Assembly: GCA_910577065.1 (NCBI GenBank)
Contig: CAJTLD010000008.1
Span: 1 to 23,034 of the forward strand
Reading direction: 5' to 3'
Length of the DNA: 23,034 nt
Source: an uncultured Lachnospiraceae bacterium
GTDB lineage: Bacteria > Bacillota > Clostridia > Lachnospirales > Lachnospiraceae
Position 1 is the first letter of the stretch, and each line of letters opens with the position of its first letter. The translations under genes and the position numbers were made by a program. Shown piece after piece: positions 15,766 through 23,028 of this stretch. The notes under the pieces were generated by a model. The model did no database searches. It saw only the letters and a program-made list of their open reading frames with translations, and was not told the DNA's origin.

Positions 15766-16620
15766 TTACATATCGGAGAAATCGGAGTAATGGTTAACAG
15801 CCTGCGGCATTGTATTTTTGTGAAATAGGAAAAAACCGGCGGCGCCCAGCAGAACAAACGGGAGAAACCAGAGAAATATATTTTCGGCTACAACAAAGGT
15901 TCCCCAGCAGTTAAACAGGATATGCAGGAAAATAGAAAGGTATATGGAGCCTCCCCTTTTGCAGACATATCCGAAAAACAGGCCGATAAAAAAAGCGTAA
16001 ACGCCCTGGATAACGTTTAAGTGGAATATACCGAACAAAAGAGACTGCAAGACGTTTGCCGCCCAAAAAGGAAGCGCTTTTTGCGCGGAGGAGAAAATAA
16101 CGCCGCGGAAAGTCAGTTCTTCTTCAATTGGCCCTAAAATCACGGCATACAGAATCAGAAGCGGGGAGACGGAGTTGGAAAACCCTGCCGTCTGCATCAG
16201 CTTTTCGTAAAATTCCATCCAGCCGGGAAACAAAACGGCTGAGATTACCGTCAGGACGGAAGAGAGGATCTGCAGCCCCGGCACTAAGAGCGCCAGCCCT
16301 AAGATAAGCTTTTTGTTGGAAAATTTATTTCCGGGAAACCGCAGGCTGCCGCCGAACTGGCGGGCGTACCAAAAACCGAACAGTAAAATCCCGCTGACGG
16401 CAAATATAACCGAGATCAGCTGGGCAAAATTCTGATTGCGGTACAGTCCGTTTAATTGCAGTAAAAGTTCGGCGTAGCCTATTTTGGTACCGGAAAGAAA
16501 ATAGGGCATGCAGATAAAAAGCAGGCAGATTCCCATGACGGGCAAGGCTGCCGCAAACTGCAGCGCAATAGACGCAAACAAGGGCAAGAAACAAAAGAAG
16601 AATGATCCGATTTTTTTCAT
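15766..16620 (-). CDS. CPBP family intramembrane glutamic protease (CAAX protease/Abi type)
   Basis: A 284-residue, very hydrophobic protein with about eight membrane segments. The three CPBP motifs are intact: EEExxxR as EEELTFR (E166-R172), FxxxH as FGIFH (F196-H200) and HxxxN as HILFN (H233-N237). These residues form the active site in the Rce1-like family. Bacterial members are linked to peptide maturation, bacteriocin self-immunity or phage exclusion, but no peptide precursor or immunity partner is seen next to this gene, so its substrate is unknown. The start has AAGGAG eight bases upstream on the minus strand. It is a single-gene unit with its own promoter and terminator. Confidence 0.9.
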   Translation of the reverse strand: MKKIGSFFFCFLPLFASIALQFAAALPVMGICLLFICMPYFLSGTKIGYAELLLQLNGLYRNQNFAQLISVIFAVSGILLFGFWYARQFGGSLRFPGNKFSNKKLILGLALLVPGLQILSSVLTVISAVLFPGWMEFYEKLMQTAGFSNSVSPLLILYAVILGPIEEELTFRGVIFSSAQKALPFWAANVLQSLLFGIFHLNVIQGVYAFFIGLFFGYVCKRGGSIYLSIFLHILFNCWGTFVVAENIFLWFLPFVLLGAAGFFLFHKNTMPQAVNHYSDFSDM

Positions 16621-16639
16621 GGTAACACTCCTTACTGTA

Positions 16640-16648
16640 TGATAGAAT
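16640..16648 (+). promoter_or_regulatory. Possible extended -10 promoter for the GNAT gene
   Basis: TGATAGAAT (16640-16648) fits an extended -10. No convincing -35 is present. It would begin transcription near 16655, downstream of the ATG at 16653, and therefore supports the start at 16683 for the GNAT gene. Confidence 0.35.
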
Positions 16649-16659
16649 AATAATGAAAT

Positions 16660-16668
16660 ATTATAACA
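16660..16668 (-). promoter_or_regulatory. Extended -10 promoter for the CPBP protease gene
   Basis: On the minus strand the sequence reads TGTTATAAT (16668 to 16660), a perfect -10 box with an extended TG. No good -35 box stands 17 bases upstream. Transcription would begin near 16653, giving a 32-base leader. It overlaps the divergent promoter of the acetyltransferase gene. Confidence 0.55.
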
Positions 16669-16682
16669 CAGGAATAGAAAAG

Positions 16683-17558
16683 ATGGAACTGAAATATCTG
16701 CTTTACAAAAAACAGGAATTAGAGAAAAACGGCGACGTAAGCCGGGATCTGCACATTTTGTTTCAAAATCTGCAGAAACGGGGAATTGCCGTGGAGGCGG
16801 TAAGCAGCCAGACGCTGCCCGTTTATATGGACAGGCATAATATACCGCCGGAAGAAACGCTTGTAATCGCCGCTACAGACCAGACGCTTACAGAGATTTC
16901 GGGGTTTCCCGCGGCGTCGATTGGATACCGGCGCACAGATTTTACAGAAGAAGGCCTGTATGGGGCGGATCTTTTAGCGGAAGGCTTCTGGGAGGTGGAT
17001 TACCGCTTTTTAGAACGCGTTTGGCAGAGAAAACACAGGATTCCATGGCGTATTCTTGAAACAGAGCGCACCTACCTTATGGAAATGACGCTTTCGGACT
17101 TACCCGGGCTGTACGCGTTATACGAAGGGGAGAAGATGACGGATTTTATGGAACCTTTGTATGCATGGGAAGAGGAAGCGGAGTATACAAAGGCTTATAT
17201 AGAGCATATGTACCGTTATTACGGATTTGGGATGTGGCTGTTGAAAGATCGGAATACACATGAACTCATAGGCCGGGCAGGGTTTAACCTGTTTGAATCC
17301 GGCGAAGGAGAGCCGGTACTGGAAATGGGGTATGCCATTGCGGCGTCCCGGCAGAGGAAAGGATATGCTACAGAAGCCTGCACGGCTCTTATCCACTATG
17401 CGAAACAGGAAGAACTGGGCTTTGATACACTGTATTGTTTTGTCCATAAAGAAAACAGGGCGTCTATTGCCCTGTTGGCCAGGCTCGGATTTACATGCTG
17501 CGGTGTGTGTAACCGTGACGGGCATAAGATGTACCGGTATGCGTACCCCCTCTTTTAG
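16683..17558 (+). CDS. GNAT N-acetyltransferase with degenerate HAD-like N-terminal domain
   Basis: A 291-residue protein. Residues 128-285 are a RimJ/RimL-like GNAT domain that would move an acetyl group from acetyl-CoA to an amine; the acetyl-CoA loop is RQRKGYA (223-229), followed by HKENRASIALLARLGF, the usual last strand-helix unit. Residues 1-125 resemble the core of HAD-type phosphatases (LHILFQNLQKRGIAVEAVSS, ETLVIAATDQTL, GADLLAEGFWEVD), but the N-terminal DxD nucleophile motif is missing, so this half is probably non-catalytic and may bind a nucleotide or the substrate. The start at 16683 has AGGA eight bases upstream; an in-frame ATG at 16653 would add ten residues but has no ribosome binding site. 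Substrate is unknown. Confidence 0.82.
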   Translation: MELKYLLYKKQELEKNGDVSRDLHILFQNLQKRGIAVEAVSSQTLPVYMDRHNIPPEETLVIAATDQTLTEISGFPAASIGYRRTDFTEEGLYGADLLAEGFWEVDYRFLERVWQRKHRIPWRILETERTYLMEMTLSDLPGLYALYEGEKMTDFMEPLYAWEEEAEYTKAYIEHMYRYYGFGMWLLKDRNTHELIGRAGFNLFESGEGEPVLEMGYAIAASRQRKGYATEACTALIHYAKQEELGFDTLYCFVHKENRASIALLARLGFTCCGVCNRDGHKMYRYAYPLF

Positions 17559-17568
17559 AGGTACGCAT
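17539..17568 (+). terminator. Hairpin overlapping the GNAT stop codon, possible terminator
   Basis: ATGCGTACC (17539-17547) pairs perfectly with GGTACGCAT (17560-17568), with the stop codon TAG (17556-17558) in the loop side. Only TTT follows, so termination may be weak. It lies between the convergent GNAT and TetR genes. Confidence 0.5.
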
Positions 17569-17572
17569 TTCC

Positions 17573-18187
17573 CTATACCGCCGTCAAAAAATTCAGCGAG
17601 CCCTTCGGGTTATCCGTCCCCTTTTCAAGCAGCGCAATCAGCCCTAACATGGTCTGTTCGATTTCCTGCGGCGAAGAAGGGATCAGCGTATTGTCAAACT
17701 TTACCGTCAGCACCAAAAGCGTAATCTCCGCAAGCGCCTCCGGATAGTCGAATGAAATCTCCCCGTTTTCGATTCCCTGGCAGATAATGTCCGTAAGGAC
17801 GGGCTTTAACTCCGAAACAATATAATTTAAGTACTTGTGGTGCAGCATGGATTTCCCCTGCATATCTTCGTTTTCCGAAACGCTCTTCTGGCGCAAAAAC
17901 TCCAAAGAAGAGTTCCGGCACGCCTGGAAAATTAACGCCATGCGCGTAAACGGCGGAATATCCGTTTTCTTCGCAAGCTGTTTGGCGGTTTTGATGGAAG
18001 AGGAATAGCTGCGCTCCACTAACGCTTCAATAATCGCGTCCTTGGAAGGGAAGTAATAATAAATGCTGCCCTTTGCAATCCCCGCCGTACTGGCAATCTC
18101 ACTGACGGAAATTGATTGAATATTATTGTTCTCCAATAAGGTCATAAGCGCATCTAAGATGCGGTTGTATTTGTCCTGAGCTGGCAT
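17573..18187 (-). CDS. TetR/AcrR family transcriptional regulator
   Basis: A 204-residue repressor with a typical N-terminal TetR DNA-binding domain: a first helix (YNRILDALMTLLENN), then the helix-turn-helix ISVSEIASTAGIAKGSIYYYFPSKDAII (about 26-53). The C-terminal ligand and dimer domain is unspecific in sequence. The gene is divergent from the SCP2-hydrolase-condensation-carrier-ligase operon, whose promoter is flanked by two identical palindromes, so it very likely represses that operon until an effector, perhaps the operon's acyl substrate or product, binds. The ATG at 18187 has a GAAAGG ribosome binding site upstream on the minus strand. The leader from the predicted transcription start is about 174 bases. 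Effector identity is unknown. Confidence 0.93.
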   Translation of the reverse strand: MPAQDKYNRILDALMTLLENNNIQSISVSEIASTAGIAKGSIYYYFPSKDAIIEALVERSYSSSIKTAKQLAKKTDIPPFTRMALIFQACRNSSLEFLRQKSVSENEDMQGKSMLHHKYLNYIVSELKPVLTDIICQGIENGEISFDYPEALAEITLLVLTVKFDNTLIPSSPQEIEQTMLGLIALLEKGTDNPKGSLNFLTAV

Positions 18188-18360
18188 ATGCGGCCGCCTT
18201 TCTTTTTACTGTGCGCCAAAAAGCCGGGCGATTACAAAATCAGCCCCGCCGGAACCGTTTCTTTGGCGGTTTCGATCGTCCCGTCTTCCTGCGGGCAGAT
18301 TCTTATCCGTAAATACGAATGAATTTCCCACTGTCTGGCAATGATATTTAGTGACAATTA
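18188..18360 (-). other. Leader region of the TetR gene, no recognised element
   Basis: Part of the 317-base stretch between the divergent genes. On the minus strand it would be transcribed as a long 5' leader. It holds a modest hairpin (CCGCC with GGCGG, about 18246-18274), but I see no known riboswitch, no convincing small gene and no terminator. Confidence 0.35.
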
Positions 18361-18367
18361 CGATACG

Positions 18368-18396
18368 AGTATAGCATATGAAAAAAATCTCTTCAA
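18368..18396 (-). promoter_or_regulatory. Promoter of the TetR gene (minus strand)
   Basis: On the minus strand the -35 box TTGAAG (18396-18391) and -10 box TATACT (18373-18368) are 17 bases apart, with an extended TG before the -10. The start would be near 18361. Neither palindrome at 18425 or 18469 overlaps it, so autoregulation would need looping or occlusion from upstream. Confidence 0.7.
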
Positions 18397-18423
18397 TATC
18401 CAACAGAAAAAAATAATTTAGAC

Positions 18424-18452
18424 TTGACCGACGGTCAGATTAGTGGTATTGT
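18424..18452 (+). promoter_or_regulatory. Promoter of the acyl-metabolite operon
   Basis: TTGACC (18424-18429) and TATTGT (18447-18452) are 17 bases apart, with an extended TG at 18444-18445. The -35 box lies inside the first palindrome, so a bound repressor would block RNA polymerase. Transcription would begin near 18459, just before the second palindrome. Confidence 0.6.
18425..18437. promoter_or_regulatory. TetR operator candidate O1
   Basis: TGACCGACGGTCA is a perfect 13-bp palindrome with a central A. It overlaps the -35 box of the operon promoter. An identical copy begins 44 bases downstream. Two perfect copies around a promoter next to a divergent TetR gene make a regulator site likely; binding itself is inferred. 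Confidence 0.82.
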
Positions 18453-18468
18453 CAAAGAAAACAAAGTA

Positions 18469-18481
18469 TGACCGACGGTCA
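18469..18481. promoter_or_regulatory. TetR operator candidate O2
   Basis: Second exact copy of TGACCGACGGTCA, about ten bases downstream of the predicted transcription start and 23 bases before the SCP2 gene start. The centre-to-centre distance to O1 is 44 bp, close to four helical turns, so two dimers would sit on the same face of the DNA. Confidence 0.82.
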
Positions 18482-18504
18482 AAACAAAAGTGGAGGAACA
18501 AAGT

Positions 18505-18849
18505 ATGACGTACGCAGAAATTTTTGGGGAAATCAAGGGAAAGTTTATGGAAGCAGACACAAGCGATATTACGGAGCATCTGGCCTACCAGTTTAATATT
18601 ACGGGCGAAGGCGAAGGCATCTTTTACGTCGAAGTAAAAGAAGGGGAACTGTTCGTAGAGCCGTATGAATATTATGACCGGGACGCCATGTTTATCTGCG
18701 AAGCGAAAACGCTGCGCAAACTGGCGGACGGGAAGTTAGATCCGGTGGCAGCGTTTACGCTGGGCAAGCTAAAAGTAGAGGGCAGCATTGAAAAAGCCCT
18801 GCGTTTAAAAGAGATTATCGACAGCAAAAAGAAAAAGAAGAAAAAATAA
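18505..18849 (+). CDS. SCP2 sterol-binding-fold protein, first gene of the acyl operon
   Basis: A 114-residue protein matching the SCP2 (sterol carrier protein 2) domain: DITEHLAYQFNITGEGEGIFYVEVKEGELFVEPYEYYDRDAMFICEAKTL in outline, then KLDPVAAFTLGKLKVEGSIEKALRLKEI. The fold binds hydrophobic ligands such as fatty acyl chains, so a role as a lipid shuttle or chaperone for the substrate or product fits the operon. The C-terminus is seven consecutive lysines encoded by an A-rich tract. The start at 18505 has GGAGG eight bases upstream; a GTG at 18490 in frame is rejected because it precedes that ribosome binding site. It is the first gene after the two operators. Confidence 0.88.
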   Translation: MTYAEIFGEIKGKFMEADTSDITEHLAYQFNITGEGEGIFYVEVKEGELFVEPYEYYDRDAMFICEAKTLRKLADGKLDPVAAFTLGKLKVEGSIEKALRLKEIIDSKKKKKKK

Positions 18850-18883
18850 AGGCCGGGCAAATCCGGGCTGAAAGGGATGTCAT

Positions 18884-19822
18884 ATGAAAAAAAAGAATAT
18901 CGCGGCGCTTCTTGGCGCGGCGGGTTTTGCAGAATTTTTGATATCGGCTTATTTTTACAGAAGGACGATGGTGCGCAGCGAGGCAAAAGTGGAGCGTACC
19001 ATGAAGATGGCGGGTACGGACTGGAGCCGGTATGCGGATTTTATAGCGGAACGCAAGGAACGCTTCCTTGCATGGCCGCATGACGACGTCTGGATTTCGT
19101 CGGACGACGGGTTAAAGCTGCACGGGACGTTTTTTGAAAACAGGGACAATAAGCGCGTGGTAATCTGCTGCCACGGGTACACCAGCGAAGGCATGAAAGA
19201 TTACATCGCCCTCTCGGATTACTATCTGAACCACAACTTTTCCATGCTGCTTGTGGATCTGCGGGCGCACGGGCAAAGCGAGGGCAAATACGTGGGCTTT
19301 GGCTGCAAGGACCGCATGGACGTTTTAAAGTGGATAGAATGGGCGCGGCAAAAATGCGGCGGGGATGCCAAAATCCTCCTGCACGGCACATCCATGGGCG
19401 CGGCGACCGTTTTGATGGCGAGCGGGCTTTCCCTGCCGGAGCAGGTAAAAGGGATTGTGGCGGACTGCGGGTTTACGTCTCCGAAGGAAGTGTTTACCCA
19501 TGTGCTGCACTCCATGTATCATATGCCGGCATTCCCGGTAATCCAGATTGCGGACCGGATGAACAAAAAACTTGCGGGCTACGGCATGGACGAATGCAAC
19601 GCGGCAAGGGAAGTGGCAAAATCCAAAACGCCGACGCTTTTTATCCACGGGGATAAAGATACGTTTGTACCGTACCGTATGTGTGAAAAGCTGTACCGCA
19701 GCTGCGCCGCGAATAAGTGGATGCTTACGGTAAACGGCGCCGCGCATGCGGAAAGCTACTACAAGGAAACCGCAAATTATGAAAAGGCGTTGGATACGCT
19801 CTTAGAAGCAATTGGCATGTAA
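18884..19822 (+). CDS. Membrane-anchored alpha/beta hydrolase
   Basis: A 312-residue protein with a short hydrophobic N-terminal segment (residues 5-25) after MKKKN, likely a membrane anchor. The rest is an alpha/beta hydrolase: oxyanion HG at 97-98 (CCHGYTSEG), nucleophile S170 in GTSMG, acid D259 in HGDKDTFVP and base H288 in GAAHAES. The sequence is of the broad serine aminopeptidase/acyl-esterase type common in Firmicutes. In this operon it could release the product from the carrier protein (thioesterase-like), trim the product, or act as the acyl transfer step; which of these cannot be told. It begins 34 bases after the SCP2 gene with AAAGG upstream. Confidence 0.92.
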   Translation: MKKKNIAALLGAAGFAEFLISAYFYRRTMVRSEAKVERTMKMAGTDWSRYADFIAERKERFLAWPHDDVWISSDDGLKLHGTFFENRDNKRVVICCHGYTSEGMKDYIALSDYYLNHNFSMLLVDLRAHGQSEGKYVGFGCKDRMDVLKWIEWARQKCGGDAKILLHGTSMGAATVLMASGLSLPEQVKGIVADCGFTSPKEVFTHVLHSMYHMPAFPVIQIADRMNKKLAGYGMDECNAAREVAKSKTPTLFIHGDKDTFVPYRMCEKLYRSCAANKWMLTVNGAAHAESYYKETANYEKALDTLLEAIGM

Positions 19823-19849
19823 CAGTGCAGAAAGAAACAGGGGTTTGAT

Positions 19850-21253
19850 ATGATGAAAACAAGAAAAGGCTATACCGTGTATCCGTTGACCGTAGCGCAG
19901 AAATTCCATTTTTTCTATTTGGATGCCTGCGAAAACAAAGCCGTTGTCAATATCGGCACCAGCTTAACAATCGAAACTGAGCTGGACTTTGACGTCCTGC
20001 GAGAATGTATCATCGAGGCGTACAACCGCAGCGAATCAATGCGCCTGATGTTTGCAAAAGACAAGGACGGTACGTGGTACCAGTATGTCAATGACAAAGC
20101 CGAACCGGAAGTTCCGTTTGTAGACTTCTCCGACAAGACCATGGAAGAAGCGGAGCAGACCATGCGGGAGTGGACAGGCGTGCCGATGAAGCGCCAGGAT
20201 TCCCTGATGAGCAAAATTGTCATGATTAAGATGCCGGACGGCTATTCGGGCGTGTACCTGCTGTCCGACCATGTCATTATGGACGCGCAGTCTTTGATCT
20301 GCTTTTTGCGGGATATCATTGAAATTTACAGCCACAGGGTTTATGACGCCGTTCCTTATCCAAAGGAGATGGCTTCTTATATAGAACAGCTGAAAAAAGA
20401 CCTGGCATACGAAGCGGGCTGCAAGGCAAAAGAGCGCGACGAAGCGTTTTTCCGCAAGCTGATCGAGGCCGGCGAACCGATTTACAACGGCATTGACGGC
20501 ACGAAAAAATTAGATCTGGCGCGTGAAAAATCCGGCAATCCGAACCAGCGGACGGCGGTAAACGTATCGGATTCCGTGGAATCGAACCTTACCATTTTCC
20601 ACCTGGAGGAGGAGCCGACAAGCCGCCTGATGGATTTTTGCCACAAGGAGCATATTTCGCTGACCTGCCTTCTGATTATGGGGCTTCGTACTTATTTCCA
20701 GAAGGAAAACGGGAACGACGACGTTTCCATCAACACGGCGATTGCAAGACGCGCTACGTTAAAAGAAAAACGCTGCGGCGGCACCCGGATCCATTCGTTC
20801 CCGTTCCGTACCGTTATCCCGGAGAACACGACGTTCCGGGAAGCGCTGCGTGAAATCCGCGACTTGCAGAACGAAATGTTCCGCCACGCCAACTACGACC
20901 CGGTAGCCTATTTTGCATACCGCGGCAGGTATTATAAGACGCAGCCGGGACAGACGTATGAACCGATGTCCCTGACCTCCCAGCCGATGACCTTAAAGGA
21001 GCAGAACTTAGAGAAGTTGGGAGATATCCGTTATAAGACCAAATGGTACCCGAACGGCGCGACGACGCAGGCGATGTACTTAACCGTTATGCACCGTCCG
21101 GAAGATAACGGCCTGGATTTTAACTTTGAGCACCAGGTCAAAGCCGTAAGCAAAGAGCAGTTAGAATACCTGTATTATTATTTGTGTAAAATCATGTTTA
21201 AAGGAATCGAAAACCCGAACCTGCCGGTCGGGGATATCATGAAACTGATCTAA
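19850..21253 (+). CDS. Stand-alone NRPS-type condensation-domain acyltransferase
   Basis: A 467-residue protein with the chloramphenicol-acetyltransferase-like condensation fold. The N-terminus has the usual YPLTVAQKFHFF opening. The core HHxxxDG motif appears as SDHVIMDAQSL: the second histidine (H141) and the aspartate (D145) are kept, the first H is D and the G is A. Later marks are NVSDSVESNLTIFHLEEEPTSRLMDFC and VSINTAIARRATLKEKRCGGTRIHSFPFR, which fit the second half of the fold. It should join an acyl group carried on the ACP to an amine or alcohol acceptor. The gene stands between the hydrolase and the carrier protein. ATG at 19850 or 19853 both follow AGGGG; the first is chosen by spacing of about seven bases. 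Confidence 0.85.
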   Translation: MMKTRKGYTVYPLTVAQKFHFFYLDACENKAVVNIGTSLTIETELDFDVLRECIIEAYNRSESMRLMFAKDKDGTWYQYVNDKAEPEVPFVDFSDKTMEEAEQTMREWTGVPMKRQDSLMSKIVMIKMPDGYSGVYLLSDHVIMDAQSLICFLRDIIEIYSHRVYDAVPYPKEMASYIEQLKKDLAYEAGCKAKERDEAFFRKLIEAGEPIYNGIDGTKKLDLAREKSGNPNQRTAVNVSDSVESNLTIFHLEEEPTSRLMDFCHKEHISLTCLLIMGLRTYFQKENGNDDVSINTAIARRATLKEKRCGGTRIHSFPFRTVIPENTTFREALREIRDLQNEMFRHANYDPVAYFAYRGRYYKTQPGQTYEPMSLTSQPMTLKEQNLEKLGDIRYKTKWYPNGATTQAMYLTVMHRPEDNGLDFNFEHQVKAVSKEQLEYLYYYLCKIMFKGIENPNLPVGDIMKLI

Positions 21254-21277
21254 GTTCCATCAAAAAGGAGGATGCGT

Positions 21278-21505
21278 ATGTTAGAAAAACTGAAAGAAAT
21301 TATTTTAAACTATGTGGAGGCAGAACCGGAAGCAGTAACGCCGCAGGCGCGTTTTATGGAGGATTTGGGATTTACTTCCTTTGATTTTATGAGTATGCTC
21401 GGGGAAATCGAAGATACGTTTGACGTTGAGATTGACCAGAAGGAAGCGGCGGATATCCGCACCGTACAGGAAGCAGTCGATTATTTGGAAAAGCTTAAAG
21501 CTTAA
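21278..21505 (+). CDS. Acyl/peptidyl carrier protein
   Basis: A 75-residue carrier protein that would hold an acyl group on a 4'-phosphopantetheine arm. The attachment site is S34 in DLGFTSFDFM, a variant of the DSL motif, followed by the helix MSMLGEIEDTFDVEID. A second acidic helix region EAADIRTVQEAVDYLEKL completes the four-helix fold. The start at 21278 leaves six bases after AAGGAGG; an in-frame ATG at 21272 touches the ribosome binding site and is rejected. It is not a neighbour of fatty acid synthesis genes, so it is a dedicated carrier. No phosphopantetheinyl transferase gene lies in the window; one must be encoded elsewhere. Confidence 0.93.
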   Translation: MLEKLKEIILNYVEAEPEAVTPQARFMEDLGFTSFDFMSMLGEIEDTFDVEIDQKEAADIRTVQEAVDYLEKLKA

Positions 21506-21516
21506 GGAGGGGACCT

Positions 21517-23028
21517 ATGGTTTGCAATACGATTCGGGATATTTTATTACAGACAGAGGCAAAATTCGGTGACAAAGACGCCATCCGCTACAAAACGGGC
21601 AAGGATCAAATCGAATCCAAAACATACAGCCAGCTCAGGCAGGACAGCGAGCGCTTTTCCGGCGCGTTAAAAGCACTGGGGCTGCAGGGAAAACATATCG
21701 CCGTAATCGGCGCCACCTCCTATGACTGGATTGTCGCCTATCTGGGCACCGTAAACTGCGGCAGTGTGGCGGTACCGCTTGACGTGGCGCTTCCGCCGCA
21801 GGAGATTTGCGAACTGATCAACCGTGCGGACGTGACGGCCCTGGTATATGACGAATTGCGCGCAGACGTGGCGGCCATGGCAAAGGACGCCTGCCCGAAC
21901 CTTACCAAAATCATTTCCATGCAGAAAGAGGAGGCGGAAGGAGACGTCCTTTCTCTGCACCGGCTTCTTTCGGAAAGCGAAAACGGTTTTGACGAATGGG
22001 CGAACCCGGAAGCGCTGTGTACGATTATGTTTACATCCGGCACGACGGGAAAAAGCAAGGGCGTTATGTTAACGCAGCGCAACCTGGCGGAAAACGCGAC
22101 CTGCCTGGATATGAAAATCCCGTCGCGCACCGTTATTTTGTCGGTGCTTCCAATCCACCATGCGTACTGCTTAAGCATGGATATTTTAAAAGGGCTTTCC
22201 TTAGGCAGCATTATCTGCATCAACGATTCGCCGATGCGTATGGCCAAAAACATTCATTTATTCGGCCCGGACATGATTTTAATGGTTCCGATGATGATTG
22301 AAACCTTTGCCAAAAAATTAGAAGACGCTGCCGCGCTTCCGCCGGAAGCGGTGAAAAAACAGGTATTCGGCGACCGCCTGCACACAATCTGCAGCGGAGG
22401 GGCTTATTTAAACCCGGCATGGATTACGCTGTTTGAAAAGTACGGCATCCAGATCCTGCAGGGCTACGGCATGACGGAATGCGCTCCGGTCATCAGCACG
22501 AACCTGGAATGGAACAAGAAACACGGTTCCGTCGGCAAGCTGATGCCGAACTGTACGGCCAAGGTGGTAGACGAGGAAATCTGGGTACAAGGCAGCAGCG
22601 TTATGCAGGGCTATTATAAGATGCCGGAGGAGACAAAAGAAACGCTGACAGAAGACGGCTGGCTGCGCACCGGTGATTTGGGTTATGTGGACGAGGATCA
22701 TTTTGTTTTCCTGACCGGAAGGAAGAAAAATCTGATCATAACGCCGAACGGTGAAAATGTTTCTCCGGAGGAGATCGAAAACGTCTTAAGCGAAAACCGC
22801 CTGGTACAGGAGGTTCTGGTACGGGAAGCAAACGGCATGATAGAAGCCGAGATTTTCCCGGATCTGGAGTATGCGGGCAAGCACGGGATTTCGGATGTGA
22901 AGGAGGGCTTGCAGGAGATTGTAGACGCTTATAATAAAGAAGCGGCGGCTTATAAAAAAGTAGCGGCGCTCAAAGTCCGGGATACGGAGTTTGAAAAGAC
23001 GGCTGCAAGGAAAATTAAACGGTTTTAA
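21517..23028 (+). CDS. AMP-forming acyl ligase (fatty acyl-CoA/ACP ligase type)
   Basis: A 503-residue adenylate-forming enzyme that would activate a carboxylic acid with ATP and transfer it to CoA or, here more likely, to the neighbouring carrier protein. Motifs: phosphate loop TSGTTGKSK (173-181), LPIHHAY (211-217), QGYGMTECAPV (315-325), TGDLGYVDEDHF (386-396), GRKKNLIITPNGENVSPEEIE (from 401) and the catalytic lysine region TAARKIKR with K499. The closest family impression is long-chain fatty acid ligase rather than an amino acid adenylation domain. Its AAGGAGG overlaps the carrier gene's stop codon, so the two are translationally close. The stop at 23026 is followed by AAGGATAA at the window edge, which may be the ribosome binding site of another gene. 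Confidence 0.93.
   Translation: MVCNTIRDILLQTEAKFGDKDAIRYKTGKDQIESKTYSQLRQDSERFSGALKALGLQGKHIAVIGATSYDWIVAYLGTVNCGSVAVPLDVALPPQEICELINRADVTALVYDELRADVAAMAKDACPNLTKIISMQKEEAEGDVLSLHRLLSESENGFDEWANPEALCTIMFTSGTTGKSKGVMLTQRNLAENATCLDMKIPSRTVILSVLPIHHAYCLSMDILKGLSLGSIICINDSPMRMAKNIHLFGPDMILMVPMMIETFAKKLEDAAALPPEAVKKQVFGDRLHTICSGGAYLNPAWITLFEKYGIQILQGYGMTECAPVISTNLEWNKKHGSVGKLMPNCTAKVVDEEIWVQGSSVMQGYYKMPEETKETLTEDGWLRTGDLGYVDEDHFVFLTGRKKNLIITPNGENVSPEEIENVLSENRLVQEVLVREANGMIEAEIFPDLEYAGKHGISDVKEGLQEIVDAYNKEAAAYKKVAALKVRDTEFEKTAARKIKRF

Noticed and set aside
15766..16620. CPBP protease as part of a bacteriocin or phage-defence system
   Set aside because: The active-site motifs are intact, but no precursor peptide, transporter or immunity partner lies beside it; the gene is a single unit.
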